This document shows, one piece after another, positions 51,768 through 61,559 of a DNA stretch of 64,000 bases. The translations under genes were made by a program, and so were the position numbers. Below the pieces are notes generated by a model, which searched no databases, was not told where the DNA came from, and was given only the letters and a program-made list of their open reading frames with translations. Origin of the DNA: Bacteroidota bacterium (GTDB lineage Bacteria; Bacteroidota; Bacteroidia; Chitinophagales; Chitinophagaceae); contig VGGV01000002.1 of the NCBI GenBank assembly GCA_016868455.1, forward strand, positions 93,400 to 157,399, written 5' to 3'. The first letter of the stretch is position 1. Each line of letters begins with the position of its first letter.

Positions 51768-52688
51768 CTATCTTCTTTTTCTTCCAAAAGTGAGCCCTAT
51801 TTTGGCCTGAATGGTGAAATAAGCATCCTTGTCTTTGGGGTCGCCCCGCTGGTCGCCCAAAAGGGGTTGTGCATCGCTGGCATTCAGTTCATTTCTGCGG
51901 AAGTAAAGCTGTTGTGCTATAGCAGCCTGCACCGGCGGCAGGTAATTGTAAAACAGTGCGGGATCAATATAATCGGTGCTTACATCGTCCAGGTAGTCGG
52001 TAAACAATTTACGGTGCACCAGTTCAATGCGGGCATTAAGCGCCGGAGTGATTTCATACCGCAGTCCAAGTCCGCCCAGAATATTTACCTGGTTCAGCCT
52101 GTAGGGTTTGCGGTCAGGATATTCAGCAAAACCCTGTCCTTCCAGCCGGAGCGGGGCCAGTGCAAACCACTGCCCGTTAAGGTTTGCTTCCGGGTCAAAA
52201 GAAAAATAACCGGCGCCAATCAGTCCGTAAGGAGAAAGCCGGGGCGGATCATCATCACCGTAACTTTTAAAAAACAAAGGATGTACTTCCACGGCCAACT
52301 GCACTTCTGCAATCTTGCTGCGGAAGCTGAGATTTCTTTCATACCGCCCGCCGGTAGAAGAGGCTACATTTTTGAGAATACTGTCGTACCCCACCACCCG
52401 GCCAAAAGTACCTTCAATGCGGCCCGTAATGGCATTTTTATAGGTAGCTGCTATATACGCACCATAAGAAAGGCGGGCTGTTTTCGAGCGCAGGTCTTTG
52501 ATAAAGTTTCTGCCAATCCCTTTTTTACCGCCAAGATCAGTAAAGGAATTCATCACGCCGCCTGATACGCCGATTTCAAACACTACGGCGCTTTCGTAAT
52601 ACCGGTCATTATAATAATAATACTGGGCTTGCAGGGGGCGGCTGAGTACGATACAGGATACCAGCGCAAAAGCCAAAATTTTTCTCAT
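51768..52688 (-). CDS. Outer-membrane beta-barrel protein (DUF6089-like)
   Basis: 306 aa with a signal peptide (MRKILAFALVSCIVLSRPLQAQ) and a Tyr-rich mature start (YYYYNDRYYES). Core: VVFEIGVSGGVMNSFTDLGGKKGIGRNFIKDL, followed by alternating strands and an end of FTIQAKIGLTFGRKRR. The length and the GVSGGVMNSFTDLGG region resemble DUF6089 barrels of Bacteroidota. No function can be assigned. Its own terminator follows. Confidence 0.75.
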   Translation of the reverse strand: MRKILAFALVSCIVLSRPLQAQYYYYNDRYYESAVVFEIGVSGGVMNSFTDLGGKKGIGRNFIKDLRSKTARLSYGAYIAATYKNAITGRIEGTFGRVVGYDSILKNVASSTGGRYERNLSFRSKIAEVQLAVEVHPLFFKSYGDDDPPRLSPYGLIGAGYFSFDPEANLNGQWFALAPLRLEGQGFAEYPDRKPYRLNQVNILGGLGLRYEITPALNARIELVHRKLFTDYLDDVSTDYIDPALFYNYLPPVQAAIAQQLYFRRNELNASDAQPLLGDQRGDPKDKDAYFTIQAKIGLTFGRKRR

Positions 52689-52904
52689 CCCAGATAAAAT
52701 TTATCACACTAAAAAATCAAACTTTGCAGAGGGGCAGGATCGGGGGAATAGATTGGTAAAAATATTGATTTGTTGGGAATGGCAAAGTTTAAAAAAGGCG
52801 ATCCAACAATAAAAAAAGGCTTGTGGAAAACAAAAAATAACCGTGAGGGTCACGGTTATTGGAGGAATATTTTGGCTGGTTAAGTTACCTGACTTTTAAT
52901 ACAT
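52689..52904. other. Non-coding stretch with a terminator
   Basis: A/T-rich sequence upstream of the OMP gene; apart from the minus-strand terminator at 52826-52860 I see nothing assignable. Confidence 0.5.
52826..52860 (-). terminator. Minus-strand terminator behind nth and the small lipoprotein gene
   Basis: AATAACCGTGA-CCC-TCACGGTTATT, 11-bp perfect stem, followed by TTTTGTTTTCC on the minus strand. It lies about 45 bp after the stop of the 35-aa frame and nearly 300 bp after nth, so both are likely on one transcript. Confidence 0.85.
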
Positions 52905-53012
52905 TCAGCACTTTTTACAACGACTGGTTTTGCATCCGGATAAAAAAAGGACAACAGAACAGACTGTCATAATTAATGTCAATATCATAAGTATCGGCAG
53001 CATATTGACCAT
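52905..53012 (-). CDS. Putative 35-aa Cys-rich lipoprotein
   Basis: ATG at 53012 to TGA at 52905. The product starts MVNMLPILMILTLIM, continues hydrophobic to a lipobox LSGC near residue 27, and ends in a 9-residue mature part CKTSRCKKC with three Cys and four basic residues. It would be a lipid-anchored stub, similar in build to entericidin-like peptides. Support: a coherent signal-plus-lipobox layout, position after nth (131 bp) and before a strong same-strand terminator. No family is recognised. Against: very short, and overlapping frames are also open. Confidence 0.5.
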   Translation of the reverse strand: MVNMLPILMILTLIMTVCSVVLFLSGCKTSRCKKC

Positions 53013-53142
53013 TTGCAAGCAATTTTACCACATGGCCAAGCCTCTGATTTGCTGTATCATTGTGTACCCGCTTTTGATTGAGAAATGAATCTTGGCTTTG
53101 CCGCCATCTGGCGCCGGCATCAAAAGTGTGAGTTATTGAGGA

Positions 53143-53781
53143 TTAGTTCTGCTGAAAATATCGGCAGGCGGGTTTGAGGCCGCAATCACTGCATTTTGGA
53201 CTTCTTGCCACACATATATAGCGGCCATGCAGTATTAACCAATGGTGTGCTTTATGTATTAAATGCTGAGGGATATTTTTCACCAGTTCTTTTTCCACTG
53301 CAAATGGAGTAGAAGCGGTTTGCGGCACCAGTCCGATACGTTTGCTGACCCTGAACACATGGGTATCCACCGCCATATTGGGTTGCCGGGCCACTACTGA
53401 TGTTACTACATTGGCCGTTTTTCTTCCCACCCCCGGCAGTTTTACCAGTTCATCAACCGTCATGGGTATCTTGCCTTCAAACTCATTCATCACTTTATTG
53501 GCCATGCCAATGAGGTGTTTGGTTTTGTTATTGGGGTATGAAATGCTTTTGATATAGGGAAAGAGTTCATCAAAACCGGCTTTACTAAGTGATTGTACTG
53601 TGGGATAATTTTTAAAAATGGCCGGGGTGGTCATGTTTACCCTTTTATCAGTACACTGAGCAGAAAGAATAACGGCTACCAGCAGTTCGTATGGGTCTTC
53701 ATACTCCAGCTCGGTTTCGGCCACGGGCATGTTCTTCTCGAAATAATCAATGATATAAGCATAGCGTTCCTTGCGCTTCAT
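53143..53781 (-). CDS. nth: Endonuclease III
   Basis: 212 aa. Helix-hairpin-helix LPGVGRKTANVV (115-126) with catalytic K121, the catalytic Asp D139 (MAVDTHVFRV), and the 4Fe-4S ligands C190, C197, C200 and C206 (C-x6-C-x2-C-x5-C). It is a bifunctional DNA glycosylase/AP lyase that removes oxidised pyrimidines. Length and motifs are standard. A 35-aa lipoprotein frame lies downstream on the same strand before the first terminator. Confidence 0.97.
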   Translation of the reverse strand: MKRKERYAYIIDYFEKNMPVAETELEYEDPYELLVAVILSAQCTDKRVNMTTPAIFKNYPTVQSLSKAGFDELFPYIKSISYPNNKTKHLIGMANKVMNEFEGKIPMTVDELVKLPGVGRKTANVVTSVVARQPNMAVDTHVFRVSKRIGLVPQTASTPFAVEKELVKNIPQHLIHKAHHWLILHGRYICVARSPKCSDCGLKPACRYFQQN

Positions 53782-53842
53782 GGTTGCAAGATAGCGACCT
53801 CACTTCTATTTACTTTTGTTTCATAGGAATTATGCAATTCCA

Positions 53843-53872
53843 TTTCCCCCTCTCCAATTGGTGTGGGGGAAA
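53843..53872. repeat. TTTCCCCC/GGGGGAAA inverted repeat
   Basis: 8-bp perfect arms around a 14-base loop that itself contains the palindrome CCAATTGG. It lies between nth and the 77-aa gene and belongs with the C/G-rich repeats at 34936 and 35282. Confidence 0.55.
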
Positions 53873-53922
53873 TAGGGATAAACTGTTTGTTTTGAAAACA
53901 CATGCCAATGGAGGAGAGGCAA

Positions 53923-53953
53923 CCCTCCTTCGCCAAGGCTTCGGAGGGCAAAG
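53923..53953. repeat. 31-bp CCCTCCTTCGC repeat, copy 1
   Basis: CCCTCCTTCGCCAAGGCTTC then GGAGGGCAAAG; the ends CCCTCC/GGAGGG are inverted. It matches copy 2 (54006-54036) at 27 of 31 positions, same orientation. A minus-strand terminator lies between the copies. Confidence 0.75.
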
Positions 53954-53988
53954 AAAAAGTCCCGCTTTGCGCTAAGCATAACGGGACT
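53950..53988 (-). terminator. Minus-strand terminator of the eno cluster
   Basis: AGTCCCG (53958-53964) and CGGGACT (53982-53988) pair, with an inner GCTT/AAGC; on the minus strand the stem is followed by TTTTCTTTG. It ends the eno, DivIC-like and 77-aa gene run. Confidence 0.65.
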
Positions 53989-54005
53989 AAAGTCTTTTAA
54001 AGCCG

Positions 54006-54036
54006 CCCTCCTTCGCTAAAGCTACGGAGGACAAAG
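54006..54036. repeat. 31-bp CCCTCCTTCGC repeat, copy 2
   Basis: CCCTCCTTCGCTAAAGCTAC then GGAGGACAAAG; same orientation as copy 1, 83 bp apart start to start. It ends 8 bp before the stop of the 77-aa gene. Confidence 0.75.
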
Positions 54037-54044
54037 TACATGGT

Positions 54045-54278
54045 TTACTGAACTTCCTCGGCTGCCTGCTCCCTGGCATGGTTCAGTACATCCAGTACCG
54101 TTTCTGTGCGGGGGGAAACAGTCAGTTTGTCCAGCCTTTGCATGGATGCTTTCAGCACACTTAACTTTTCACGGAGGGTCCAGTCTTTTTCCAGTGCGGC
54201 TTCAATGGCAGTGGTCTGATGGTTTGAAGTCTCTTTGTATAAATACAATAAGAGATCCTCAGGGGTAAATTTGGTCAT
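54045..54278 (-). CDS. Small conserved protein of unknown function (77 aa)
   Basis: 77 aa from ATG 54278 (MTKFTPEDLLLYLYKETS); an in-frame codon at 54284 would add two residues. Helical and acidic, with a build like the N-terminal part of anti-sigma factors (TTAIEAALEKDWTLREKLSVLKASMQRLDKL) but no membrane segment. I know similar short proteins in Chitinophagaceae but no function. Probably transcribed with the upstream DivIC-like and eno genes. Confidence 0.68.
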   Translation of the reverse strand: MTKFTPEDLLLYLYKETSNHQTTAIEAALEKDWTLREKLSVLKASMQRLDKLTVSPRTETVLDVLNHAREQAAEEVQ

Positions 54279-54386
54279 TCGCAAACCGGTTAATTAGTCC
54301 AGAAATAGTGATTGTCCGTGGTAGCCAGATATTATAAACGTTCGTCATATTAACGGTACCGGTAGGGCCTTATTGTGCAGGGATTG

Positions 54387-54701
54387 CTAATTCTTTGGCA
54401 ACCCGTAATTTTCCGGTATGATGAAAAGTTCCTCATTGTCCCGCTTCATATAGTACCTCTCACGGGCCAGTTTTTCCAGGGCGGCCGGGTTGTATTTAAG
54501 TGCTTCTAATTCTTTGCGTTCAGCTTCTATTTTGGCTGTATAGTAATCCTTGCTTTGGCGCAGTTTACGCAGTTCCCGGGTCCGGTCAAGCTGGGTGAAG
54601 ACGTCATTCTTGTCCAAAAAAAGCATGATAGCGAAAAAAACCGCAAAGGAGATGAAAAACTTATTTTTAAGCCAGGCGGGTAAGTAGGTCAGTAATTTCA
54701 T
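54387..54701 (-). CDS. Septum formation initiator (DivIC/FtsB-like)
   Basis: 104 aa. One membrane helix (about 14-30, FFISFAVFFAIMLFL), then a coiled coil (TRELRKLRQSKDYYTAKIEAERKELEAL) and the family end NPAALEKLARERYYMKRDNEELFIIPE. In other bacteria FtsB/DivIC bridges FtsL and FtsQ in the divisome. Its place just after eno is a conserved neighbourhood across many bacteria. The 96-bp gap to eno holds short GTCGGAAG-type repeats. Confidence 0.88.
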   Translation of the reverse strand: MKLLTYLPAWLKNKFFISFAVFFAIMLFLDKNDVFTQLDRTRELRKLRQSKDYYTAKIEAERKELEALKYNPAALEKLARERYYMKRDNEELFIIPENYGLPKN

Positions 54702-54721
54702 GGTTGGATATCTTTTCAGAG

Positions 54722-54797
54722 GTCGGAAGTCAGAAGTATGAAGTCGGAGTTTTCAGGTTAAGTGAACTTTCCGGCTTCTGTCATCAGACGTCAGACA

Positions 54798-54800
<3 letters not shown>
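54722..54800. repeat. GTCGGAAG/GTCAGA-type short repeats between eno and the DivIC-like gene
   Basis: GTCGGAAGTCAGAAGTATGA and AGTCGGA (54722-54747), then TTCTGTCATCAGACGTCAGA and CATCA (54775-54800). They are imperfect 7-9 bp units, in opposite orientation in the two halves, filling almost the whole gap and touching the end of eno. Confidence 0.5.
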
Positions 54801-56111
<1,311 letters not shown>

Positions 56112-56253
56112 TTAAAATGAATTGGGTTTTAATAAATGGGCTGATAGTCAGCATTCGTGGCGCAAAGAAACAATGTTTTTGCCAATGAATTCATCAATTA
56201 TTGCCTCCTTATTAACGTACACAGAGAAAATTGTCCAAACAGCTTTTTTTAGA

Positions 56254-56261
56254 TAAGTTTG
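56254..56261 (+). promoter_or_regulatory. Promoter with -33 TTG and -7 TAAGTTTG
   Basis: TAAGTTTG fits TAnnTTTG; TTG at 56231-56233 lies 20 bp upstream, the expected spacing for the Bacteroidota -33 element. The ATG is 11 bp after the box, so the leader is very short. Confidence 0.55.
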
Positions 56262-56271
56262 GTGCCTGTTT

Positions 56272-58716
56272 ATGAGGATGAGACAACAATTCCTTTCATA
56301 CTTTTTGATAGTATTGCTGGCGGGTTGCTTTTTTAAAAAAGTGAATGCTCAGACGGGATTATGCCCTTCCAATCTCGATATCGAGTTGGGTGATTTCACC
56401 GGATGGACCTGCCGCTATGGGGTCACATCAGATCCACTGCCACTTCCCGGTTTGGGGGTGGTTCCGGGCAGACATACCATCATTAATTCAGCAACAGCAG
56501 GGCTTGACCCTTATGGTTTTTTCCCGGAAATGTGTCCGAATGGCAGCAATTTTTGTGTGAAACTCGGTAATTCTCAAACCGGGGCACAGGCCGAAAGTGT
56601 ATCCTATACTTACACTATTCCCTCAACTGTATCTAATTTTTCGATGTTGTTTTATTATGCAGTTGTTTTGCAGGATCCCGGCCATGTTCCTGCCAATCAG
56701 CCAAGATTTATGGCCAGGATAGTGGATGTTGCAACAGGTCTTCCATTGGCTTGTGTGAATTTCGATTTTATCGCTTCAGGCTCCCTTCCGGGTTTTCAAC
56801 CCTCACCGGTAAATCCGCAGGTATTATTTAAAGACTGGACCCCGATCAGCATCAACCTGAATGCCTATATCGGTAGTACCATCATGCTTGAATTTATTAC
56901 CAAAGATTGCTCACAAACCGGGCATTTTGGGTATGCTTATTTTGATGTTGGTACTGTTTGCAATGGCGCTATAACCGGAAATTTCATTTGCCCCGGCGAC
57001 AACAGTATTACGCTGACAGCACCTTTTGGTTTTCAGGGATACCGCTGGTTTGCCGACATGACATTCCCCTTGCCGCCAATATCCACTACCCAGACAGTGA
57101 CCCTTGCACCGCCACCGGCAGTAGGTTCCATTTTTCCTGTTGAAATAACTCCTTACCCCGGCTACGGCTGTCTGGATACTTTATACGCCATCGTGGATGT
57201 TGGCACCCGGCCGCCCGCCATTGCAGGGCCCGACAGGGTTATTTGTAATGGTACTCAGGTGCAGATAGGAGGCCCTCCGTTACCGGCACACAGCTATTCA
57301 TGGATACCCGCTGCACTGGTAAGCAATCCCAGTATTTCTAACCCTTTTGCCGGCCCGGTGTCTGTACCCACAGAATTTATTGTGACCGTAACGGATATCC
57401 TGACGGGTTGTGAAAATACAGATACAACTGTCGTCAGCAATTTTGTTACGGATACAGCAGTAACCAGAACCGGCAACATCAGCACCTGCATCAACGAAAC
57501 AAGGGCCACCCTTTCAGTAAACAATATATCCAGCCCCGTACAATGGTATGAAGCTACCGCCGGCCCCATCCCCGGTGCTACCGGTATAAATTATACACCA
57601 ACGGTCAGCGGCACTTACTGGGCTGAAATAACCCAGGGCGGCTGTCTTGACAGTACGGGCTTGCATAATATTTTCATTCACCCTCTCCCTGTTGCTTCTT
57701 TTACGGCCAGCAGCGATACGGCCTGTGTTACCAACAACAGCTTTACATTTACCAATACTTCCAGCACACCGGATAATGCCAATATGACTTACCTGTGGCG
57801 GTTTAATGACGGGGTTACAGACATCAGCACCAATGCGATCAGAACGATTAACCGGGTAGGCACTTATAATGTGAAACTGGTGACTACTACCGAATTTGGG
57901 TGTAAGGACAGTACGGCTGTTTATCCTTTTTATGTAATGCCGAATGGCAGACCTGATTTTACCTGGGATTCTATCTGCACCAGCGTACCCACAAGATTCA
58001 CTAACCTGAGTATTGAGAACGGCTCTCCGCAGGCCTGGTATAACTGGAATTTTGCCAATGGCGACCCGGCTTACCTGATTAAGAATCCGCCTTTTATCAC
58101 CTATAATACACAACCGGGTCAGGCGGATGTAATATTAAAAATGGCCACCCTTGGCTGTGAAAATGATACACAGACCGTGGTAAAAACTGTGCAGGTGAAC
58201 AGGCAGGTGCCCGGATTTACTTATCGTACCATTACCGTACCGGAAGGCAGTTCAAAATGGCTGCATGTACGGGATACGATCGGAAATATCTACAACTGGC
58301 GACCAGCCGTACAACTTAGCAGTTACAATACCCAGTACACCGAATTTTTTGCTGTGGATGATGTGCGGTATCTGATTGATATAACGGACAAACACACCTG
58401 TATAACCACCGATACCATCCAGATGCTTGTACTGAAAAAACCCGGCTTCTACCTGCCTACGGCCTTTACCCCCAATAACGACGGGCTGAACGACCTGGCC
58501 CGGCCCTACCTGATAGGGATGAAGGGGCTGAAGAGTTTTTCCGTTTTTCACCGCAATGGCCAGCTACTCTACTTTACCCAAACCTATGGCCATGGCTGGG
58601 ACGGCAAATACAAAGGGGTTGACCAGTCCACCGGCGTATTTGTATGGGTGCTGGAATATTACGACAGCAATAATAAACTGGTAATGGAGAAGGGAACTAT
58701 CACCCTGATACGGTAA
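56272..58716 (+). CDS. T9SS-exported adhesin-like protein with PKD-like repeats and CHU_C C-terminal domain
   Basis: 814 aa. Signal MRMRQQFLSYFLIVLLAGCFFKKVNAQ. A Cys-bearing N-terminal lectin-like domain (about 30-235), Ig/PKD-like units (about 310-640, e.g. NTSSTPDNANMTYLWRFNDGVT), and the gliding-motility-associated C-terminal domain (about 725-814: GFYLPTAFTPNNDGLNDLARP...FHRNGQLLYFTQTYGHGWDGKYKGVDQSTGVFVW). This end is a type-B T9SS sorting signal; the protein should be on the surface or released. Its target is unknown. Confidence 0.9.
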   Translation: MRMRQQFLSYFLIVLLAGCFFKKVNAQTGLCPSNLDIELGDFTGWTCRYGVTSDPLPLPGLGVVPGRHTIINSATAGLDPYGFFPEMCPNGSNFCVKLGNSQTGAQAESVSYTYTIPSTVSNFSMLFYYAVVLQDPGHVPANQPRFMARIVDVATGLPLACVNFDFIASGSLPGFQPSPVNPQVLFKDWTPISINLNAYIGSTIMLEFITKDCSQTGHFGYAYFDVGTVCNGAITGNFICPGDNSITLTAPFGFQGYRWFADMTFPLPPISTTQTVTLAPPPAVGSIFPVEITPYPGYGCLDTLYAIVDVGTRPPAIAGPDRVICNGTQVQIGGPPLPAHSYSWIPAALVSNPSISNPFAGPVSVPTEFIVTVTDILTGCENTDTTVVSNFVTDTAVTRTGNISTCINETRATLSVNNISSPVQWYEATAGPIPGATGINYTPTVSGTYWAEITQGGCLDSTGLHNIFIHPLPVASFTASSDTACVTNNSFTFTNTSSTPDNANMTYLWRFNDGVTDISTNAIRTINRVGTYNVKLVTTTEFGCKDSTAVYPFYVMPNGRPDFTWDSICTSVPTRFTNLSIENGSPQAWYNWNFANGDPAYLIKNPPFITYNTQPGQADVILKMATLGCENDTQTVVKTVQVNRQVPGFTYRTITVPEGSSKWLHVRDTIGNIYNWRPAVQLSSYNTQYTEFFAVDDVRYLIDITDKHTCITTDTIQMLVLKKPGFYLPTAFTPNNDGLNDLARPYLIGMKGLKSFSVFHRNGQLLYFTQTYGHGWDGKYKGVDQSTGVFVWVLEYYDSNNKLVMEKGTITLIR

Positions 58717-58799
58717 TACCGCTGTATTTTTCGTTATTTATTGCGGGCGGTTTTGCACTTTTCCTGTTTTCGCCTACTTTCAATTCAAATCAAATAACC

Positions 58800-61553
58800 A
58801 TGCGGCTTATCCTTTTATCTTTTGTAACAAGCCTGTTGTTGCCTGGTACAATAAACCTGTCGGCGCAAACGGCGCCCAAACTTATTACAACGGTTGAGGG
58901 CATCAAAGAATATGAACTCAGCAACGGCCTGCGGGTATTGCTGATGCCCGATGCATCGCAAACCAATATTGCCGTTAACATTGTTTATAAAGTGGGCAGC
59001 CGGCACGAAGGCTACGGCGAAAGCGGAATGGCCCACCTGCTGGAGCACATGCTGTTCAAGCAGTGCAAGAAATTTGCCGATATTAAAAAAGCCATAGCCG
59101 ATAAAGGCGCTTTTGCGAACGGCACCACCTGGTACGACCGTACCAATTATTATGAAATTCTTTCCGCCTCGGATGAAAACCTGCGCTGGGCTATTGATAT
59201 GGAAGCCGACCGCATGGTAAACTCCAAAATACTGCCGGAAGAACTGGCCAAAGAATTCAGTGTAGTACGCAATGAATTTGAAATAGGAGAGAACTACCAG
59301 AGCAATGTGCTGATGCAGCGGGTTATTTCTTCCATGTACCTCTGGCATAATTACGGCAAATCCACCATCGGCAGCAAGGAAGATATTGAAAGGGTGAAGG
59401 CGGAAAACCTGAAACTCTTTTATAAAAAATATTACCAGCCGGACAATGCCGTGCTCATCATTGCCGGAAAATTTGATGAAAAAAATGCACTTAAATATGT
59501 GCAGCAGTATTTCGGCCCCATACCCAAGCCAACCAGGAAACTGCAGCCTACTTATACCGTGGAGCCTGCACAGGATGGGGAGAGACAGGTTTCTTTAAAA
59601 CGCACCGGCGATATTCAATACATCGGCATGGCTTATCACACCCCTTCGCAGGCTGATAAAGATTATACCGCCAATGATGCGCTGATTGAAATACTGACCA
59701 ACGACCCGTCGGGTGTGTTTTATAAAAAATTAGTGGAAACCAAAATGGCCTCCAAAGTGTGGGGATGGGCGCCAACGCTGTTTGACCCGGGGCTCACTTA
59801 TTTTGAACTGGAAGTGCCGAAAGATAAAAGCATGGACAGCGCCAGGGGGGAATTGCTGAATGCCGCAGACGGCATTGCCAACATGAACATTACAGAAGAA
59901 GACCTGAACCGGGCAAAAAACAACCGCCTGAAATACATTGAGGATGCAATGGCCAAAACAACAGAGTTTGCCATCGGGCTTACGGAATACATCGGCGCAG
60001 GCGACTGGCGGCTTTGGTTTTTGCACCGCGACAGGGTGGAGAAACTGACCGTAGATGACCTTAAGGCAGTTGCCAAAAGATATTACAAGCCCTCTAACCG
60101 CACTTATGGTGTGTTTACTCCTGATGCGGCGCCGGACAGAGCGGTGGTAAGTGAAACGCCGGATATAACCCGGCTGCTGAGCGGTTATAAAGGAAAGGAG
60201 GTGGCTGCTCAAAAGGAAAATTTTGAGAACAGCATTGCCAACATCAAAAAAAATACGGAGTACGGCACATTGCCCAATGGCGGTAAATATGCGCTGCTGC
60301 AAAAACCCACGAAGGGAGATAAGATTGATGCCAGCATTTCACTGCGCTTTGGCGATGAAAACAGCCTGATGAACAAACCGGGATTTTCTTCGCTGCTGGC
60401 CGATATGCTGAAAACCGGCACCACCACCCGCAGTAAAAAACAGATCAGCGATGAACTGGACCGCATCAAGACCAATATCAATTTTTCAGGCGCTGTAAAC
60501 GGCCTTGTCATCAGCATCAATACCGACAGGCAAAACCTGGCAGCCGCCCTGAACCTGCTGGATGATATGCTGCATAACCCCAAATTTGATGAAGCGGAAT
60601 TTGAGAAAATAAAACTTGACACCCGGGCGGATATAGAAGCTTACAAAAACGACCCGCAGGTACTGGCTTCCGAAAAGCTTTCGAAGCTTACCACCAATTA
60701 CCCCCAAGGCCATCCCAATTATGCTTCGTCTTCTGACGAAGAGCTGGAAGAACTGGCCAAAACAAAGCTGGATGACCTGAAATCCTACTATAAAGATTTT
60801 TACGGGGGCAATAATTCCATTTCGGCCTTTGTAGGCGAACTGGATAAAAAAGTCATCACGGATTTTCTGCAGAAAAGCTTTGGCAGTTGGGACAGCAAGC
60901 TGAAATTTTCCCCCATTGCACCAAGGTATTTTGATGTAAAGGGAACCACCGAATCCATTAACACACCAGACAAGACCAATGCCATGCTGCTGGCCAATAT
61001 CAACATCAATGTTTCAGAAACCCACCCGGATTACCCGGCCATGTACATGGCCAACGAACTGCTGGGCGGCGGCGCCTTCCTTTCTTCCCGTATACCACAG
61101 CGTTTGCGGGAAAACGAGGGCATGAGTTACGGCGCCGGCACTTTTATGAGTACCAATTACCGGTATGATGTAACCAACTGGGGTGTGTATGCGATGTTTA
61201 ACCCGCTGTATAAAGGCCGGCTGGATTCGGCCCTGCACCAGGAGGTGGACAAGGCCCTTACGGGCGGATTTACCAAAGACGAACTGGAAAAATCAAAGAG
61301 TGCCTGGCTGGAAGGTAACAAAACATCACTGGGTATGAATAATTTTCTGGCCAGCCAGTTGCGCTGGTACTTGTGGGACAACCGGGACCTGACGGATTTT
61401 ACCCTTTTTGAAAATAAAATAAAAGCGCTGACACCCGAAGCGGTGAACGCTGCCATGCGTAAATATTTTGATAAATCGAAACTGGTAATGGTGTACAGCG
61501 GCGATTTTGAAAAAGGGAAATCAGACAAGCCGGCGGAGAAGAAAGGATTTTAA
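58800..61553 (+). CDS. M16 family zinc peptidase, two-domain form
   Basis: 917 aa with a signal peptide (MRLILLSFVTSLLLPGTINLSAQ). The active N-half has the inverted zinc motif H79-LLE-H83 and the downstream Glu in FSVVRNEFEIGENY; the C-half (about 490-900) repeats the fold without the motif and carries RENEGMSYGAGTF, as in other fused pitrilysin-type enzymes. Likely a periplasmic or outer-membrane oligopeptidase. It stands alone, downstream of the T9SS cargo gene by 83 bp. Confidence 0.94.
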   Translation: MRLILLSFVTSLLLPGTINLSAQTAPKLITTVEGIKEYELSNGLRVLLMPDASQTNIAVNIVYKVGSRHEGYGESGMAHLLEHMLFKQCKKFADIKKAIADKGAFANGTTWYDRTNYYEILSASDENLRWAIDMEADRMVNSKILPEELAKEFSVVRNEFEIGENYQSNVLMQRVISSMYLWHNYGKSTIGSKEDIERVKAENLKLFYKKYYQPDNAVLIIAGKFDEKNALKYVQQYFGPIPKPTRKLQPTYTVEPAQDGERQVSLKRTGDIQYIGMAYHTPSQADKDYTANDALIEILTNDPSGVFYKKLVETKMASKVWGWAPTLFDPGLTYFELEVPKDKSMDSARGELLNAADGIANMNITEEDLNRAKNNRLKYIEDAMAKTTEFAIGLTEYIGAGDWRLWFLHRDRVEKLTVDDLKAVAKRYYKPSNRTYGVFTPDAAPDRAVVSETPDITRLLSGYKGKEVAAQKENFENSIANIKKNTEYGTLPNGGKYALLQKPTKGDKIDASISLRFGDENSLMNKPGFSSLLADMLKTGTTTRSKKQISDELDRIKTNINFSGAVNGLVISINTDRQNLAAALNLLDDMLHNPKFDEAEFEKIKLDTRADIEAYKNDPQVLASEKLSKLTTNYPQGHPNYASSSDEELEELAKTKLDDLKSYYKDFYGGNNSISAFVGELDKKVITDFLQKSFGSWDSKLKFSPIAPRYFDVKGTTESINTPDKTNAMLLANININVSETHPDYPAMYMANELLGGGAFLSSRIPQRLRENEGMSYGAGTFMSTNYRYDVTNWGVYAMFNPLYKGRLDSALHQEVDKALTGGFTKDELEKSKSAWLEGNKTSLGMNNFLASQLRWYLWDNRDLTDFTLFENKIKALTPEAVNAAMRKYFDKSKLVMVYSGDFEKGKSDKPAEKKGF

Positions 61554-61559
61554 CGGGGC

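Noticed and set aside
52926..53142. Read-through extension of nth past its stop, or a decayed gene fused to nth
   Set aside because: The frame after the nth stop is open for about 70 codons, but nth is already full length and the segment has no start codon; the small lipoprotein frame explains the transcript better.
53784..53975. A 63-codon plus-strand frame
   Set aside because: It reads through the start of the nth gene region and the repeat elements; the peptide is what such repeats give in any frame.
53923..54036. CRISPR-like direct repeats
   Set aside because: Only two copies with a terminator between them and no further spacers or cas genes.
59548..60302. Long antisense frames inside the M16 gene
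   Set aside because: The plus-strand protein has complete family motifs throughout; antisense frames are by-products of codon use.
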